Assembly: GCF_900114615.1 (NCBI RefSeq)
Contig: NZ_FOTS01000001.1
Coordinates: 1 to 64,000 of the forward strand
Direction: 5' to 3'
Length of the DNA stretch: 64,000 bases
Origin: Pelosinus propionicus DSM 13327
GTDB taxonomy: Bacteria > Bacillota > Negativicutes > DSM-13327
Positions 54,413-62,074 of the stretch are shown piece after piece. The notes beneath the pieces are model-generated. The model ran no database searches and had not been told where the DNA came from. It saw only the letters and a program-made list of their open reading frames with translations. The position numbers and the translations under genes were made by a program. How positions within the stretch are numbered: position 1 is the stretch's first letter; each line of letters starts with the position of its first letter.

Positions 54413-55249
54413 ATGAGAAATTCTTGCTTTAGCAATATTCCTCTTTCTATTTTAGAACAGACACAAAAACATCCCTGCTATTCTGTAGAAGTGCACCAAC
54501 AGTTTGCTGTTATGCATTTGCCAGTGGCACCGACGTGCAATATACAGTGCAATTATTGTAATCGCAGCTTTGATTGCATCAATGAAAACCGCCCTGGTGT
54601 AACGAGTGAAAACTTAACTCCTGCTCTTGCCATCGAAAATTATCGTGGCGTAAAAGGCAAAATCGCAGAACTTGACGTGGTAGGCATTGCAGGTCCGGGA
54701 GATGCCTTAGCGGATTGGCAGCAGACAAAAGAAACGATAGAACAAATTAAAAAGATAGATCCGGACATTGTATTTTGTTTATCTACAAATGGCTTATTAT
54801 TAGCAAAATATGCACCAGAGATTGTTCAGTTGGGAATTCATCATGTAACCGTTACCATAAATGCCGTCAATCCCGTGATCGGAGCGCAAATTTATAAATT
54901 TGTACTCTACGAAGGGATGAAATATGAAGGCTTAGAAGCAGCACAGTTGCTTTATAAACAGCAGTTAGCAGGTATTGAGTATCTTGCTGATCATGGTGTA
55001 TTAATAAAAATCAATGTTGTTATGTTAAAAGGCATTAACGATCAGCATATCCCAGATGTTGTAAAAAAAATGAAAGAGCTGGGGGCTTTCATTATTAATA
55101 TTATTCCTCTTATTCCTGCTCCTGGAAGCAGCTTTGCAGAAAATCCTCAAGTGAGTGAACAAGAAATTAACGAAATGAGAAAGCGTTGTCAATTAGGACG
55201 ACAGCAGGTGCGCGATTGCGGACAGTGCAGAGTTGATAAGGTAGGGTAA
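54413..55249 (+). CDS. nifB: NifB-type radical SAM cofactor synthase, minimal form
   Basis: 278 residues. Contains the NifB hallmark HLPVAPTCNIQCNYCNRSFD with the radical SAM CxxxCxxC and the following NENRPGVTS. GIAGPGDALA, STNGLLL and INVVMLKGIND fit the barrel. The C-terminus has DCGQCRVDKVG, corresponding to the CRADA(I/V)G cluster-ligand end of NifB. It stops there, so the NifX-like domain of longer NifB proteins is absent. NifB makes the 8Fe-9S-C cofactor core from SAM and two 4Fe-4S clusters. Its presence implies that a complex carbide cluster is built for this locus. Confidence 0.93.
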   Translation: MRNSCFSNIPLSILEQTQKHPCYSVEVHQQFAVMHLPVAPTCNIQCNYCNRSFDCINENRPGVTSENLTPALAIENYRGVKGKIAELDVVGIAGPGDALADWQQTKETIEQIKKIDPDIVFCLSTNGLLLAKYAPEIVQLGIHHVTVTINAVNPVIGAQIYKFVLYEGMKYEGLEAAQLLYKQQLAGIEYLADHGVLIKINVVMLKGINDQHIPDVVKKMKELGAFIINIIPLIPAPGSSFAENPQVSEQEINEMRKRCQLGRQQVRDCGQCRVDKVG

Positions 55250-55288
55250 TTTAATGTTTCTTTTGTCGGATTTCCAGTAAGAAGGCTC

Positions 55289-55316
55289 TTGACAAGAAAA
55301 TAAATTGCTGTATAAT
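55289..55316 (+). promoter_or_regulatory. Strong promoter for the second nitrogenase-like operon
   Basis: TTGACA at 55289-55294, a 16-base spacer and TATAAT at 55311-55316. A second TATAAT (55449-55454) lies before leader motif 4 but has no good -35 box. Confidence 0.75.
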
Positions 55317-55338
55317 GAAGTAAATGTTATTATATTCT

Positions 55339-55400
55339 AGCTGATCAGAGAAGCTGAAGGCTAAAGTATTTTGCTGCTAGCAGAATGCTTTAGCTTTTTT
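55339..55400 (+). promoter_or_regulatory. Leader motif 3 (first of a tandem pair)
   Basis: CTGA at 55341-55344, stem CAG/CTG with loop AGAAG, then AAGGCTAAAG opening a terminator that closes with CTTTAGCTTTTTT. It lies about 20 bases after the expected transcription start. Confidence 0.75.
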
Positions 55401-55460
55401 ATTTTTTAAAATTGGTATTAGCTAGAAGAATAATAAGGAATATTAATCTATAATGAAGTT

Positions 55461-55533
55461 GACTGATCGGCAGACCATGCCGAAGGCAAAGAAAATTCTT
55501 TCTGTATAGAAAGGAATTTTCTTTGCTTTTTTT
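55461..55533 (+). promoter_or_regulatory. Leader motif 4 (second of a tandem pair)
   Basis: CTGA at 55463-55466, stem CGG/CCG with a 9-base loop, then AAGGCAAAGAAAATTC opening a terminator closed by GAATTTTCTTTGCTTTTTTT. The CGG/CCG pair replaces CAG/CTG of motif 3, a compensatory change. Confidence 0.75.
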
Positions 55534-55609
55534 ATTAATTAGAAAATAATATTTTCTAACTTATTGATGCAATCCATTTGCAGAGAGTAATGATTATGGA
55601 GGCAAGTAT

Positions 55610-56950
55610 ATGAGCAATTTTATCGACAGACCACGTTATTTATGTACTATGGGAGGGGCGGTGTCAACTTTAAAAGCACTACCGAGAGCGATCTCAATTA
55701 TTCATGCAGCTGCTGGCTGCGGCGGCAATTTTGGCAATGCATTAAATGGCGCTGCTGGCTACTTGGGAAGCGGATATTGTGCTGGGCAGGCATTACCCAG
55801 TTCCAATGTTTTTGAAAGAGACATTGTATTTGGTGGTGAGGAGCGATTAGAGGAACAAATCGCTAGTACCTTAGAAATTGTTGATGGAGATCTATATTTT
55901 GTTGTTACAGGGTGTATGGTAGATATTATCGGCGATGATGCAGTGTCAGTTGCTAGAAGATTTAATCAGCAGGGAAAGCCGGTTTTTGCTGCTGAAACAG
56001 GAGGATTTAAAGGAAATGCCTACACCGGATATGATATTGTTCTGAGTACATTATTTAGAGATTTTGTGGAAAAAAGACCAGTAAAAAATAAAAAGATCGT
56101 AAACTTATTCGGTCTGGTTCCCATCCAGGATGTATTTTGGAAAGGAAACTTAAATGTATTAAAAGATTTAATTCAAAAATTAGGCTATAAAGTAAATACC
56201 TTTTTTGGTGAAGGAGAAACCATTGAAAATTTAAAACAAGCTGGCGAAGCTCATTTAAATATTGTGGTGTCCGATGTCTATGGTGTTAAATCAGCGAAAA
56301 TATTTGAAGAAGTTCATGGCGTTCCCTATATTGTTGCAAACTTGCCGATTGGTCCTGCTGGTACAAAAGAATTCTTAGAGACAGTAGGCAAAGCGCTAGG
56401 GGTTGATGAACTGCTGATTTCAACTGTAATAGCAGAAGAAAAAGCCCGTTATTACAGCTATGTAGAACGATTGGCTGATGTATATAATGATTTGGATTTT
56501 CAACGTTATAGCGTAGTGGTTGCAGATGCAAATTATGCTCCAGCACTAACAAGATTTATTGCTGATGATTTAGGATGGCTGCCGGAATTAGTTGTAATTA
56601 CAGATCTTCTTTCCGAAGATGAGGAAAAGCTGGTCGCAAAGAAATTTACTACGTTTTCATCCGGTGTCATTCCCAAAGTGGTGTTTGATACGGATACTTC
56701 CAATGTGAGCAAACATTTTAATAAAGCATGGCCGCGTAATAATAATAATCGCTATTTTAATGCGTTTAGTCCCGCATTCGTTTTTGGCAGCAGCTTGGAC
56801 AGAGAATTTTCCGATAGCCTAGGAGCTGCTCATTTAAGTGTATCCTATCCCATATCCAACCGAGTTGTTTTGGATCGTGCCTATTTAGGCTATAGTGGGT
56901 CCTTACGTTTAATTGAAGATGTTATAGGATTATTAGTAGGTAGCAGATAA
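55610..56950 (+). CDS. Nitrogenase-like beta-type protein 2 (NifK-like)
   Basis: 446 residues. Same cysteine spacing as beta 1: 12 (RYLCTMGGA), 37 (HAAAGC) and 102 (VTGCMVDIIGDD), plus Cys 57. AETGGFKGNAYTGYD and GAAHLSVSYPISNRVV are conserved between the two beta proteins, showing a duplication. It precedes its alpha partner by 15 bases, the reverse of the first pair. It is short compared with NifK (about 520), as in nitrogenase-like enzymes. Inferred to be half of the catalytic component. Confidence 0.85.
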   Translation: MSNFIDRPRYLCTMGGAVSTLKALPRAISIIHAAAGCGGNFGNALNGAAGYLGSGYCAGQALPSSNVFERDIVFGGEERLEEQIASTLEIVDGDLYFVVTGCMVDIIGDDAVSVARRFNQQGKPVFAAETGGFKGNAYTGYDIVLSTLFRDFVEKRPVKNKKIVNLFGLVPIQDVFWKGNLNVLKDLIQKLGYKVNTFFGEGETIENLKQAGEAHLNIVVSDVYGVKSAKIFEEVHGVPYIVANLPIGPAGTKEFLETVGKALGVDELLISTVIAEEKARYYSYVERLADVYNDLDFQRYSVVVADANYAPALTRFIADDLGWLPELVVITDLLSEDEEKLVAKKFTTFSSGVIPKVVFDTDTSNVSKHFNKAWPRNNNNRYFNAFSPAFVFGSSLDREFSDSLGAAHLSVSYPISNRVVLDRAYLGYSGSLRLIEDVIGLLVGSR

Positions 56951-56965
56951 GAGGAGGTTTTATAT

Positions 56966-58474
56966 ATGGATTATATTAAAGAAAAAGCACCACCTGTGCG
57001 GGAAGAACGATTGCGGGCTTGTAATGCATATGGTGGATCTTGTGGAAATTTGGTAGAGAAGTCTAAAAAAGGATGCCTGAATGGGATTAAAAGAAAGTTT
57101 TCTCAAACTCAAGGGTGTCAACTGAATCTAAGTTTGGCAATTATCAATACCATTCGGGATGCTGTCGTCATTGTTCATGGTCCGGTTGGCTGCGGCGGTG
57201 CTAGTCTAGCCCAAGCCGGTGTGAATAAGGGGTTTCAAAAATTGCGGGATAGCAATGCCCGAGGACTCATATGGGTGAACACAAATATGGGGGAAAACGA
57301 GGTTGTTCAAGGGGGAGAGTCTAGACTACGAGACGCTATATTGCATGCAGAAAAGGAGTTTCGTCCCAGTGCGATTATCATTGTAAATAGCTGCGTACCA
57401 GCGATTATTGGTGATGATATCGATGGTGTTGTTGAGCAGGCACAAAAAGAAGTCAAAGCCAAAATCGTCCCTGTTCATTGCGAAGGATTTAAGACGAAGA
57501 TCATGGCCAGTGCTTATGATGCTGTCTATCATGGCATACTTCGCAACTTAATACCTCATGAGAAGATCATTCAGGATGAAAAAACTGAATTAGAAACATT
57601 GCAAGAAAAGTACCGCGCGAGTCGTACTGTCAATGTATTGAATGTTTCTTCCATGAGCCGTATTGATGAGTATGAATTAGTTCGCTTATTGAAAGCGATT
57701 GATTTGGAATTAAATATTCTTCCTTGTTATGCTCATCCAGATGATTTTCAAAAAGCCACTGAAGCTGCTTTAAATGTAAGTATTTGTGCTACTCATGATG
57801 ATTATTTCGTAGAACATTTAAAAGAGAAGTATGGTATTCCTTTTATTCTTCGTACGATTCCCATTGGCGTTCAATATACCAATCGATGGATTTTAGATAT
57901 CGCTAAATTTTTTGGAGCTGAAGAGGCTGCTCAGCGTTTTATCGATCAAGAAGTAAAGCAACTAGAAGAAGCCATTGCTCCCTTTAGAGATATATTCAAA
58001 GGGAAGAGAGTATTAATTGGCGGTGGTGAAATTCGCGTTGTTGCCAATGCGGAGCTGTTACATTATTTGGGATTTGAGATTATTGGGCTAAGAGCATATC
58101 ATTATGATCAATTTGCCGATGAAATGCTCGGTGAGCAAGATATTATTAAGCAAATTCCTTTTAATGTTGCAACAGGTCAACCTTTTGAACAGGCAAATCT
58201 AAATCACAATTTAAAGCCTGACTTATATGTTGGTCATGTGAATACGAATGTGTGGGCTGCCAAACAAGGAATTCCAGTAATACCCTTGTTTCACCAGAGT
58301 CAACTATTCTTGGGCTACACTGGAATTTACGAATTTGCCAGACGTTTAGCCAGAATACTGCGGAATCCTTCTTTTAATCGTAATTTAAAAGATAATGTTC
58401 ACCTTCCTTACTTTGAAGAGTGGTATGACAAGGATGCCTTTTCCTATATCGATGAAAGCGAGCTGCAGGCCTAG
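56966..58474 (+). CDS. Nitrogenase-like alpha-type protein 2 (NifD-like, probable catalytic)
   Basis: 502 residues. Cluster cysteines are at 51, 76 (HGPVGC) and 143 (NSCVPAIIGDDIDG). The cofactor Cys at 274 lies in SICATHDDYFVEHLKEKYG, matching the NifD segment that ligates the FeMo cofactor. His 443 in LFHQSQLFLGYTG aligns with the region of NifD His 442; alpha 1 has Asn there. This Cys+His pair suggests that it carries the finished cofactor and is the catalytic subunit. Extra Cys at 19, 26 and 37 are not part of the classic NifD pattern. Substrate unknown. Confidence 0.85.
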   Translation: MDYIKEKAPPVREERLRACNAYGGSCGNLVEKSKKGCLNGIKRKFSQTQGCQLNLSLAIINTIRDAVVIVHGPVGCGGASLAQAGVNKGFQKLRDSNARGLIWVNTNMGENEVVQGGESRLRDAILHAEKEFRPSAIIIVNSCVPAIIGDDIDGVVEQAQKEVKAKIVPVHCEGFKTKIMASAYDAVYHGILRNLIPHEKIIQDEKTELETLQEKYRASRTVNVLNVSSMSRIDEYELVRLLKAIDLELNILPCYAHPDDFQKATEAALNVSICATHDDYFVEHLKEKYGIPFILRTIPIGVQYTNRWILDIAKFFGAEEAAQRFIDQEVKQLEEAIAPFRDIFKGKRVLIGGGEIRVVANAELLHYLGFEIIGLRAYHYDQFADEMLGEQDIIKQIPFNVATGQPFEQANLNHNLKPDLYVGHVNTNVWAAKQGIPVIPLFHQSQLFLGYTGIYEFARRLARILRNPSFNRNLKDNVHLPYFEEWYDKDAFSYIDESELQA

Positions 58475-58530
58475 AATAACGAGGAGTGCTTATTTCTTTC
58501 TGCAAAACTTATTAAAGAGGAGTGTTATAT

Positions 58531-59460
58531 ATGTCCAAAATTGCAAACAGCGTAACAGATTTAATCGGTCAGACACCTTTGCTAAAGTTGAATCGTTTGG
58601 CAGAGGGGACGGCAGCCGAGGTTGTCGTGAAACTTGAATTATTCAATCCAGGTGGCAGTATTAAAGACCGTATTGGTTTTAGCATGATCAAAGATGCAGA
58701 AGAAAAAGGACTAATAAAAAAAGATACTGTAATCATTGAACCAACCAGTGGCAATACAGGGATTGCTTTGGCCCTTATTGCAGCAGCCAGAGGATATCGT
58801 CTAATCTTAACCATGCCAGAAACAATGAGTACGGAAAGACGCAGTTTACTTAAGGTTTACGGTGCTGAGTTGGTACTGACACCTGGTGCTGAGGGGATGA
58901 AAGGTGCTGTGCGTAAAGCAGAAGAATTAGCAGCTCAAATTCCAAATTCTTTTGTACCTCAGCAATTTAATAATCCTGCAAATCCTGAAATTCATCGAGC
59001 TACAACAGCAGAAGAAATTTGGGAGGATACGAATGGTAAAGTTGATATTGTCGTGGGAGGCGTGGGCACTGGCGGTACAATCACTGGTGTAGGTGAAAAT
59101 CTAAAAAAACGGAATCCCAATATTAAAATCGTGGCTGTAGAACCGTTTGGTTCCCCTGTTCTTTCGGGAGGCCAGCCAGGACCTCATAAAATTCAAGGAA
59201 TTGGTGCTGGATTTTTACCGAATGTATTGAATCTGGATATTGTAGATGAGATCTATAAAGTCAAGAATGAGGAAGCACTAGAAATTGCTCAGCGATTAGC
59301 AAGAGAAGAAGGGATTCTCGTAGGCATTTCATCGGGAGCAAGCGCTTTTGCGGCATTGCAGATTGCCAGTCGTCAGGAAAACCAAGGTAAGCTGATCGTT
59401 GCTGTACTCCCGGATACAGGTGAAAGATATATTAGTACGGCACTGTTTGAGGATAATTAA
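58531..59460 (+). CDS. cysK: Cysteine synthase (O-acetylserine sulfhydrylase)
   Basis: 309 residues from ATG 58531 after AGAGGAG. PLP Lys in [15 protein letters not shown] near 42, [33 protein letters not shown], the GIGAGFLPN loop and [12 protein letters not shown]. It joins sulfide and O-acetylserine. It follows alpha 2 by 56 bases without a terminator, so it is probably in the same operon, which ties the nitrogenase-like enzyme to sulfur assimilation. Confidence 0.93.
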   Translation: MSKIANSVTDLIGQTPLLKLNRLAEGTAAEVVVKLELFNPGGSIKDRIGFSMIKDAEEKGLIKKDTVIIEPTSGNTGIALALIAAARGYRLILTMPETMSTERRSLLKVYGAELVLTPGAEGMKGAVRKAEELAAQIPNSFVPQQFNNPANPEIHRATTAEEIWEDTNGKVDIVVGGVGTGGTITGVGENLKKRNPNIKIVAVEPFGSPVLSGGQPGPHKIQGIGAGFLPNVLNLDIVDEIYKVKNEEALEIAQRLAREEGILVGISSGASAFAALQIASRQENQGKLIVAVLPDTGERYISTALFEDN

Positions 59461-59568
59461 TACTAAGAATGGATAAGAATCAGTGGTCAAGTTTCTAATT
59501 AGGGGAACTTGGCTTTTGGTTTAGATTATGGAGAATACATCATCGTTGGTAAAGAGAGTTGAATGTAA

Positions 59569-60348
59569 GTGATAAGGATTCAAGAATTGAGCAAGATGTA
59601 TATAACACCCAGTTCCAAAATCGTTGCACTGGAAAATGTAAATCTGCAAATTCAGCAGGGAGATATCTTTGGTATTATTGGCTTTAGTGGTGCAGGTAAA
59701 TCAACTCTAATTCGCTGCCTAAATCGTTTAGAAGAACCTGATTCCGGAAAAATAGTAATTGCGGGTCAAGAAATTACGGCTATGAATAAAAAAGAATTAC
59801 AATTGGCAAGAAGAAAGATTGGGATGATTTTTCAGCAATTCAACTTATTAGATGCGAAAACAGTATTTGAAAATGTAGCTTTTCCGTTACAGGTTTCGAA
59901 TTACCCTAAAAAACAAATTAAAACTCGAGTAGAAGAGATTCTGGAGCTGGTTGGTTTAGCGAATAAGTCCAAGGCATATCCATTGCAGCTCAGTGGAGGA
60001 CAAAAGCAAAGAGTCGGTATTGCACGTGCTCTTTCTAATGAACCGAGTGTGCTGCTTAGTGATGAAGCTACTTCGGCCCTTGATCCTCAAACAACCTATT
60101 CCATTTTAGAATTATTAAAAGATATCAATCAAAAACTGGGTTTAACCATTGTTTTAATTACCCATGAATTAGACGTCTTAAAACATATTTGCAATCATAT
60201 GGCTGTTATTGAGCATGGAAAAATAGTTGAAACAGGAGTAGTGGAAAAGTTCTTTTTAAATCCTGAAAGTGATACTGCTAAACGCTTTATCAGCATTCTT
60301 CAAGGGTTCCAAGAAAAAAGAGTATATAAGGAGGGAGAGGGCATTTGA
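59569..60348 (+). CDS. metN: MetN-like ABC transporter ATPase without NIL domain
   Basis: 259 residues, GTG start. Walker A GFSGAGKSTLIRCLNR near 38, Q-loop FQQFNLL, signature LSGGQKQRVGIARAL and Walker B VLLSDEATSALDPQ. DEATSALD is typical of MetN. MetN is usually about 340 residues with a C-terminal NIL domain that senses methionine; this one ends soon after the ATPase core, so that feedback site is missing. It overlaps metI by 4 bases. Confidence 0.88.
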   Translation: MIRIQELSKMYITPSSKIVALENVNLQIQQGDIFGIIGFSGAGKSTLIRCLNRLEEPDSGKIVIAGQEITAMNKKELQLARRKIGMIFQQFNLLDAKTVFENVAFPLQVSNYPKKQIKTRVEEILELVGLANKSKAYPLQLSGGQKQRVGIARALSNEPSVLLSDEATSALDPQTTYSILELLKDINQKLGLTIVLITHELDVLKHICNHMAVIEHGKIVETGVVEKFFLNPESDTAKRFISILQGFQEKRVYKEGEGI

Positions 60349-61013
60349 ATGATGATGTATTAGAACTATTGTTTACTGGCCTTGGCGAAACTCTTTATAT
60401 GGTATTATTATCGACTCTTATTGCCTTGATTCTTGGATTGCCCTTGGGAATTATATTAGTTGCTACTGAAAAGGGGAACATTCTAGAATCGCCTAGAATT
60501 AATAAAGTATTAGGTACCATTATTAATGTGGTACGATCCTTTCCCTCTATTATTTTAATTGTTGTGCTGCTTCCATTGGCTCGATTTATTGTGGGGACGA
60601 CATTGGGGGCAACAGCAGCTATTGTTCCTTTATCCATTGGTGCAGCGCCTTTTATTGCAAGAATTATTGAGAATAGCCTTAAAGAAGTCAGCTTTGGTAA
60701 GATTGAAGCTGCGATGGCTATAGGAGCAAATCCCTTAACCATTATTACAAAGGTATTAATTCCAGAAGCTTTGCCATCTCTTATCCGTGGTCTAACGATT
60801 GCTGTTATCGGCATTACTGGCATGACGGCGGTTGCAGGAGCGATTGGTGCAGGAGGTCTGGGGAGTCTTGCTATACGATTTGGGTATATGAGATACCGAG
60901 ATGATATTATGCTAGCCACCATTATAACGCTAGTTATTCTTGTTCAAGGTGTACAATTGGCTGGAGATTATTTAGCTACTTACATTAACCGAAAACGATA
61001 CAAATTTGATTAA
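60345..61013 (+). CDS. metI: MetI-like methionine-type ABC permease
   Basis: 222 residues, TTG start at 60345 after AAGGAGG, overlapping the metN stop. Five hydrophobic segments; GNILESPRINKVLGTIINVVRS split across residues 38-60 and the EAA-type loop EAAMAIGANPLTIITKVLIPEAL are typical of MetI. No MetQ-type binding protein lies nearby. The substrate may be methionine or another organosulfur compound. Confidence 0.9.
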   Translation: MNDDVLELLFTGLGETLYMVLLSTLIALILGLPLGIILVATEKGNILESPRINKVLGTIINVVRSFPSIILIVVLLPLARFIVGTTLGATAAIVPLSIGAAPFIARIIENSLKEVSFGKIEAAMAIGANPLTIITKVLIPEALPSLIRGLTIAVIGITGMTAVAGAIGAGGLGSLAIRFGYMRYRDDIMLATIITLVILVQGVQLAGDYLATYINRKRYKFD

Positions 61014-61031
61014 AGATATTGAGGAGTGATT

Positions 61032-61142
61032 TTGGTCTTCACTTATGATTCTGTCAAGTATAGGATATTAGGGTTTCCTGGCTTTCTAGCGCTGACGATT
61101 ACTGTATGGATTTATTTTTGTATATATAAATTTAAGAATTAG
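61032..61142 (+). CDS. Small single-pass membrane protein downstream of metI
   Basis: 36 residues from TTG 61032, 5 bases after GAGGAG. One hydrophobic helix (ILGFPGFLALTITVWIYF) followed by a short basic tail. It lies 18 bases after metI and may be a transporter accessory peptide. Too short for a family call. Confidence 0.5.
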   Translation: MVFTYDSVKYRILGFPGFLALTITVWIYFCIYKFKN

Positions 61143-61171
61143 AAGCTACTGGCGAAAACCGTAGCTTCTCT
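61141..61171 (+). terminator. Hairpin after the metNI unit
   Basis: AGAAGCTAC..GG and CC..GTAGCTTCT arms with a CGAAAA loop. The tail (CTCTATATAAATTT) is a weak T-run. Confidence 0.55.
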
Positions 61172-61200
61172 CTATATAAATTTCTAAACGAAGAAGATAC

Positions 61201-61224
61201 TAGTCTGCTTTATAAAGCAGACTA
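61201..61224. promoter_or_regulatory. Perfect 24-bp palindrome
   Basis: TAGTCTGCTTTA followed directly by its reverse complement. No loop and no T-run follow, so it resembles an operator for a dimeric regulator more than a terminator. It lies between metNI and leader motif 5. Confidence 0.5.
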
Positions 61225-61332
61225 AGAGAAGAATAGTACTTTTAGTCAATAGACAGGAAGCACGAAATATTTTATAATTCAACTGAGAATTAATTGCAAT
61301 TATAGGGTAATCTTAAGGTCAAGTAAGAATTC

Positions 61333-61402
61333 TTAGCTGATTAGTTAATGCATCTAAAGGCTGGATTTGTCCATAAAGGGATAAGTCTAGCTTTTTCTTT
61401 TT
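61333..61402 (+). promoter_or_regulatory. Leader motif 5: CTGA-hairpin-AAGGC with terminator
   Basis: CTGA at 61337-61340, stem TAG/CTA with loop TTAATGCAT, then AAGGCTGGATTTGTCC opening a terminator closed by GGGATAAGTCTAGCTTTTTC. It precedes the membrane ferredoxin operon. Confidence 0.75.
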
Positions 61403-61462
61403 AAAATAATTACAGATAGTATAATGAAAAATTGTATATTGAAATTGAAAGGAGATAATGTA

Positions 61463-62062
61463 GTGTTCATTAAAAAGTCTTATTTAAGTTCTTTAATGCT
61501 ATTGATTGTAGGTATTTCCTTTGCTTTAGGTTTTGGCTATTATAAAAATGCAGTAGCCAAAGAGCAGGCAGCAGCGACCGTTGCTATTAATGGTGAATCT
61601 ATTGCAGCCACCCAAAGTATTGTTTTTGACATAGCGGATCAAGGGATGCCTAAAAAGTGGCTGCAGCCTAATCAGATATTGATAGCAAGCTATTTGATTA
61701 AAAATGAAAGTAAGAATCCATTAGCTATTCAAGTAGAAGCTGTTGATTTTGTTAAGCAGGTCGTTTTAGAAGTTGGTTCTCCTGATATTAAAAAGCCTTC
61801 TGCTATCTATATGGGTACTGTGGAATCAGGAAAAACATTGCGTGTGAAAGTCAAAATGGATCTTGCTGATCAACATTTCAGTCAAACGAAGCAGCAGATC
61901 GGTGTGCTTCAGATTGTGGACATACAAACCGGTGCTCTGCTTGGAAATACATCTGTTTATGCCATGAATTCCTCACAATCATTGGATCAGGATCAGAAAT
62001 CAGTGACACCGTCAACTGTTCATGAAACACATGAATCCCATGGATCACACGAAGAAAAGTAA
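61463..62062 (+). CDS. Exported or membrane-anchored protein with His-rich tail
   Basis: 199 residues from GTG 61463, preceded by AAAGGAG; the ATG at 61424 has no ribosome site. N-terminal membrane anchor or signal (residues 9-27), then a beta-rich domain with a DUF-like NQILIASYLIKNES segment. The C-terminus HETHESHGSHEEK has four His and could bind metal. Family not recognised. It is first gene of the three-gene unit behind leader motif 5. Confidence 0.65.
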   Translation: MFIKKSYLSSLMLLIVGISFALGFGYYKNAVAKEQAAATVAINGESIAATQSIVFDIADQGMPKKWLQPNQILIASYLIKNESKNPLAIQVEAVDFVKQVVLEVGSPDIKKPSAIYMGTVESGKTLRVKVKMDLADQHFSQTKQQIGVLQIVDIQTGALLGNTSVYAMNSSQSLDQDQKSVTPSTVHETHESHGSHEEK

Positions 62063-62074
62063 GGAGATCATAAG

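Noticed and set aside
54231-54416. 61-codon frame between DUF2292 and NifB genes
   Set aside because: Its start lies far from a suitable ribosome site, and the composition (many Met, hydrophobic runs, no pattern) looks like an off-frame reading; the GTG frame at 54263 is better supported.
50822-58474. Calling these genes conventional nifDK/nifEN for nitrogen fixation
   Set aside because: The beta proteins lack the NifK extension, no nifH is adjacent, the alpha proteins carry extra cysteines, and the neighbours are sulfur genes rather than the usual nif partners.
58395-58637. 80-codon frame spanning the end of alpha 2 and the start of cysK
   Set aside because: It is an off-frame shadow of two well-supported genes.
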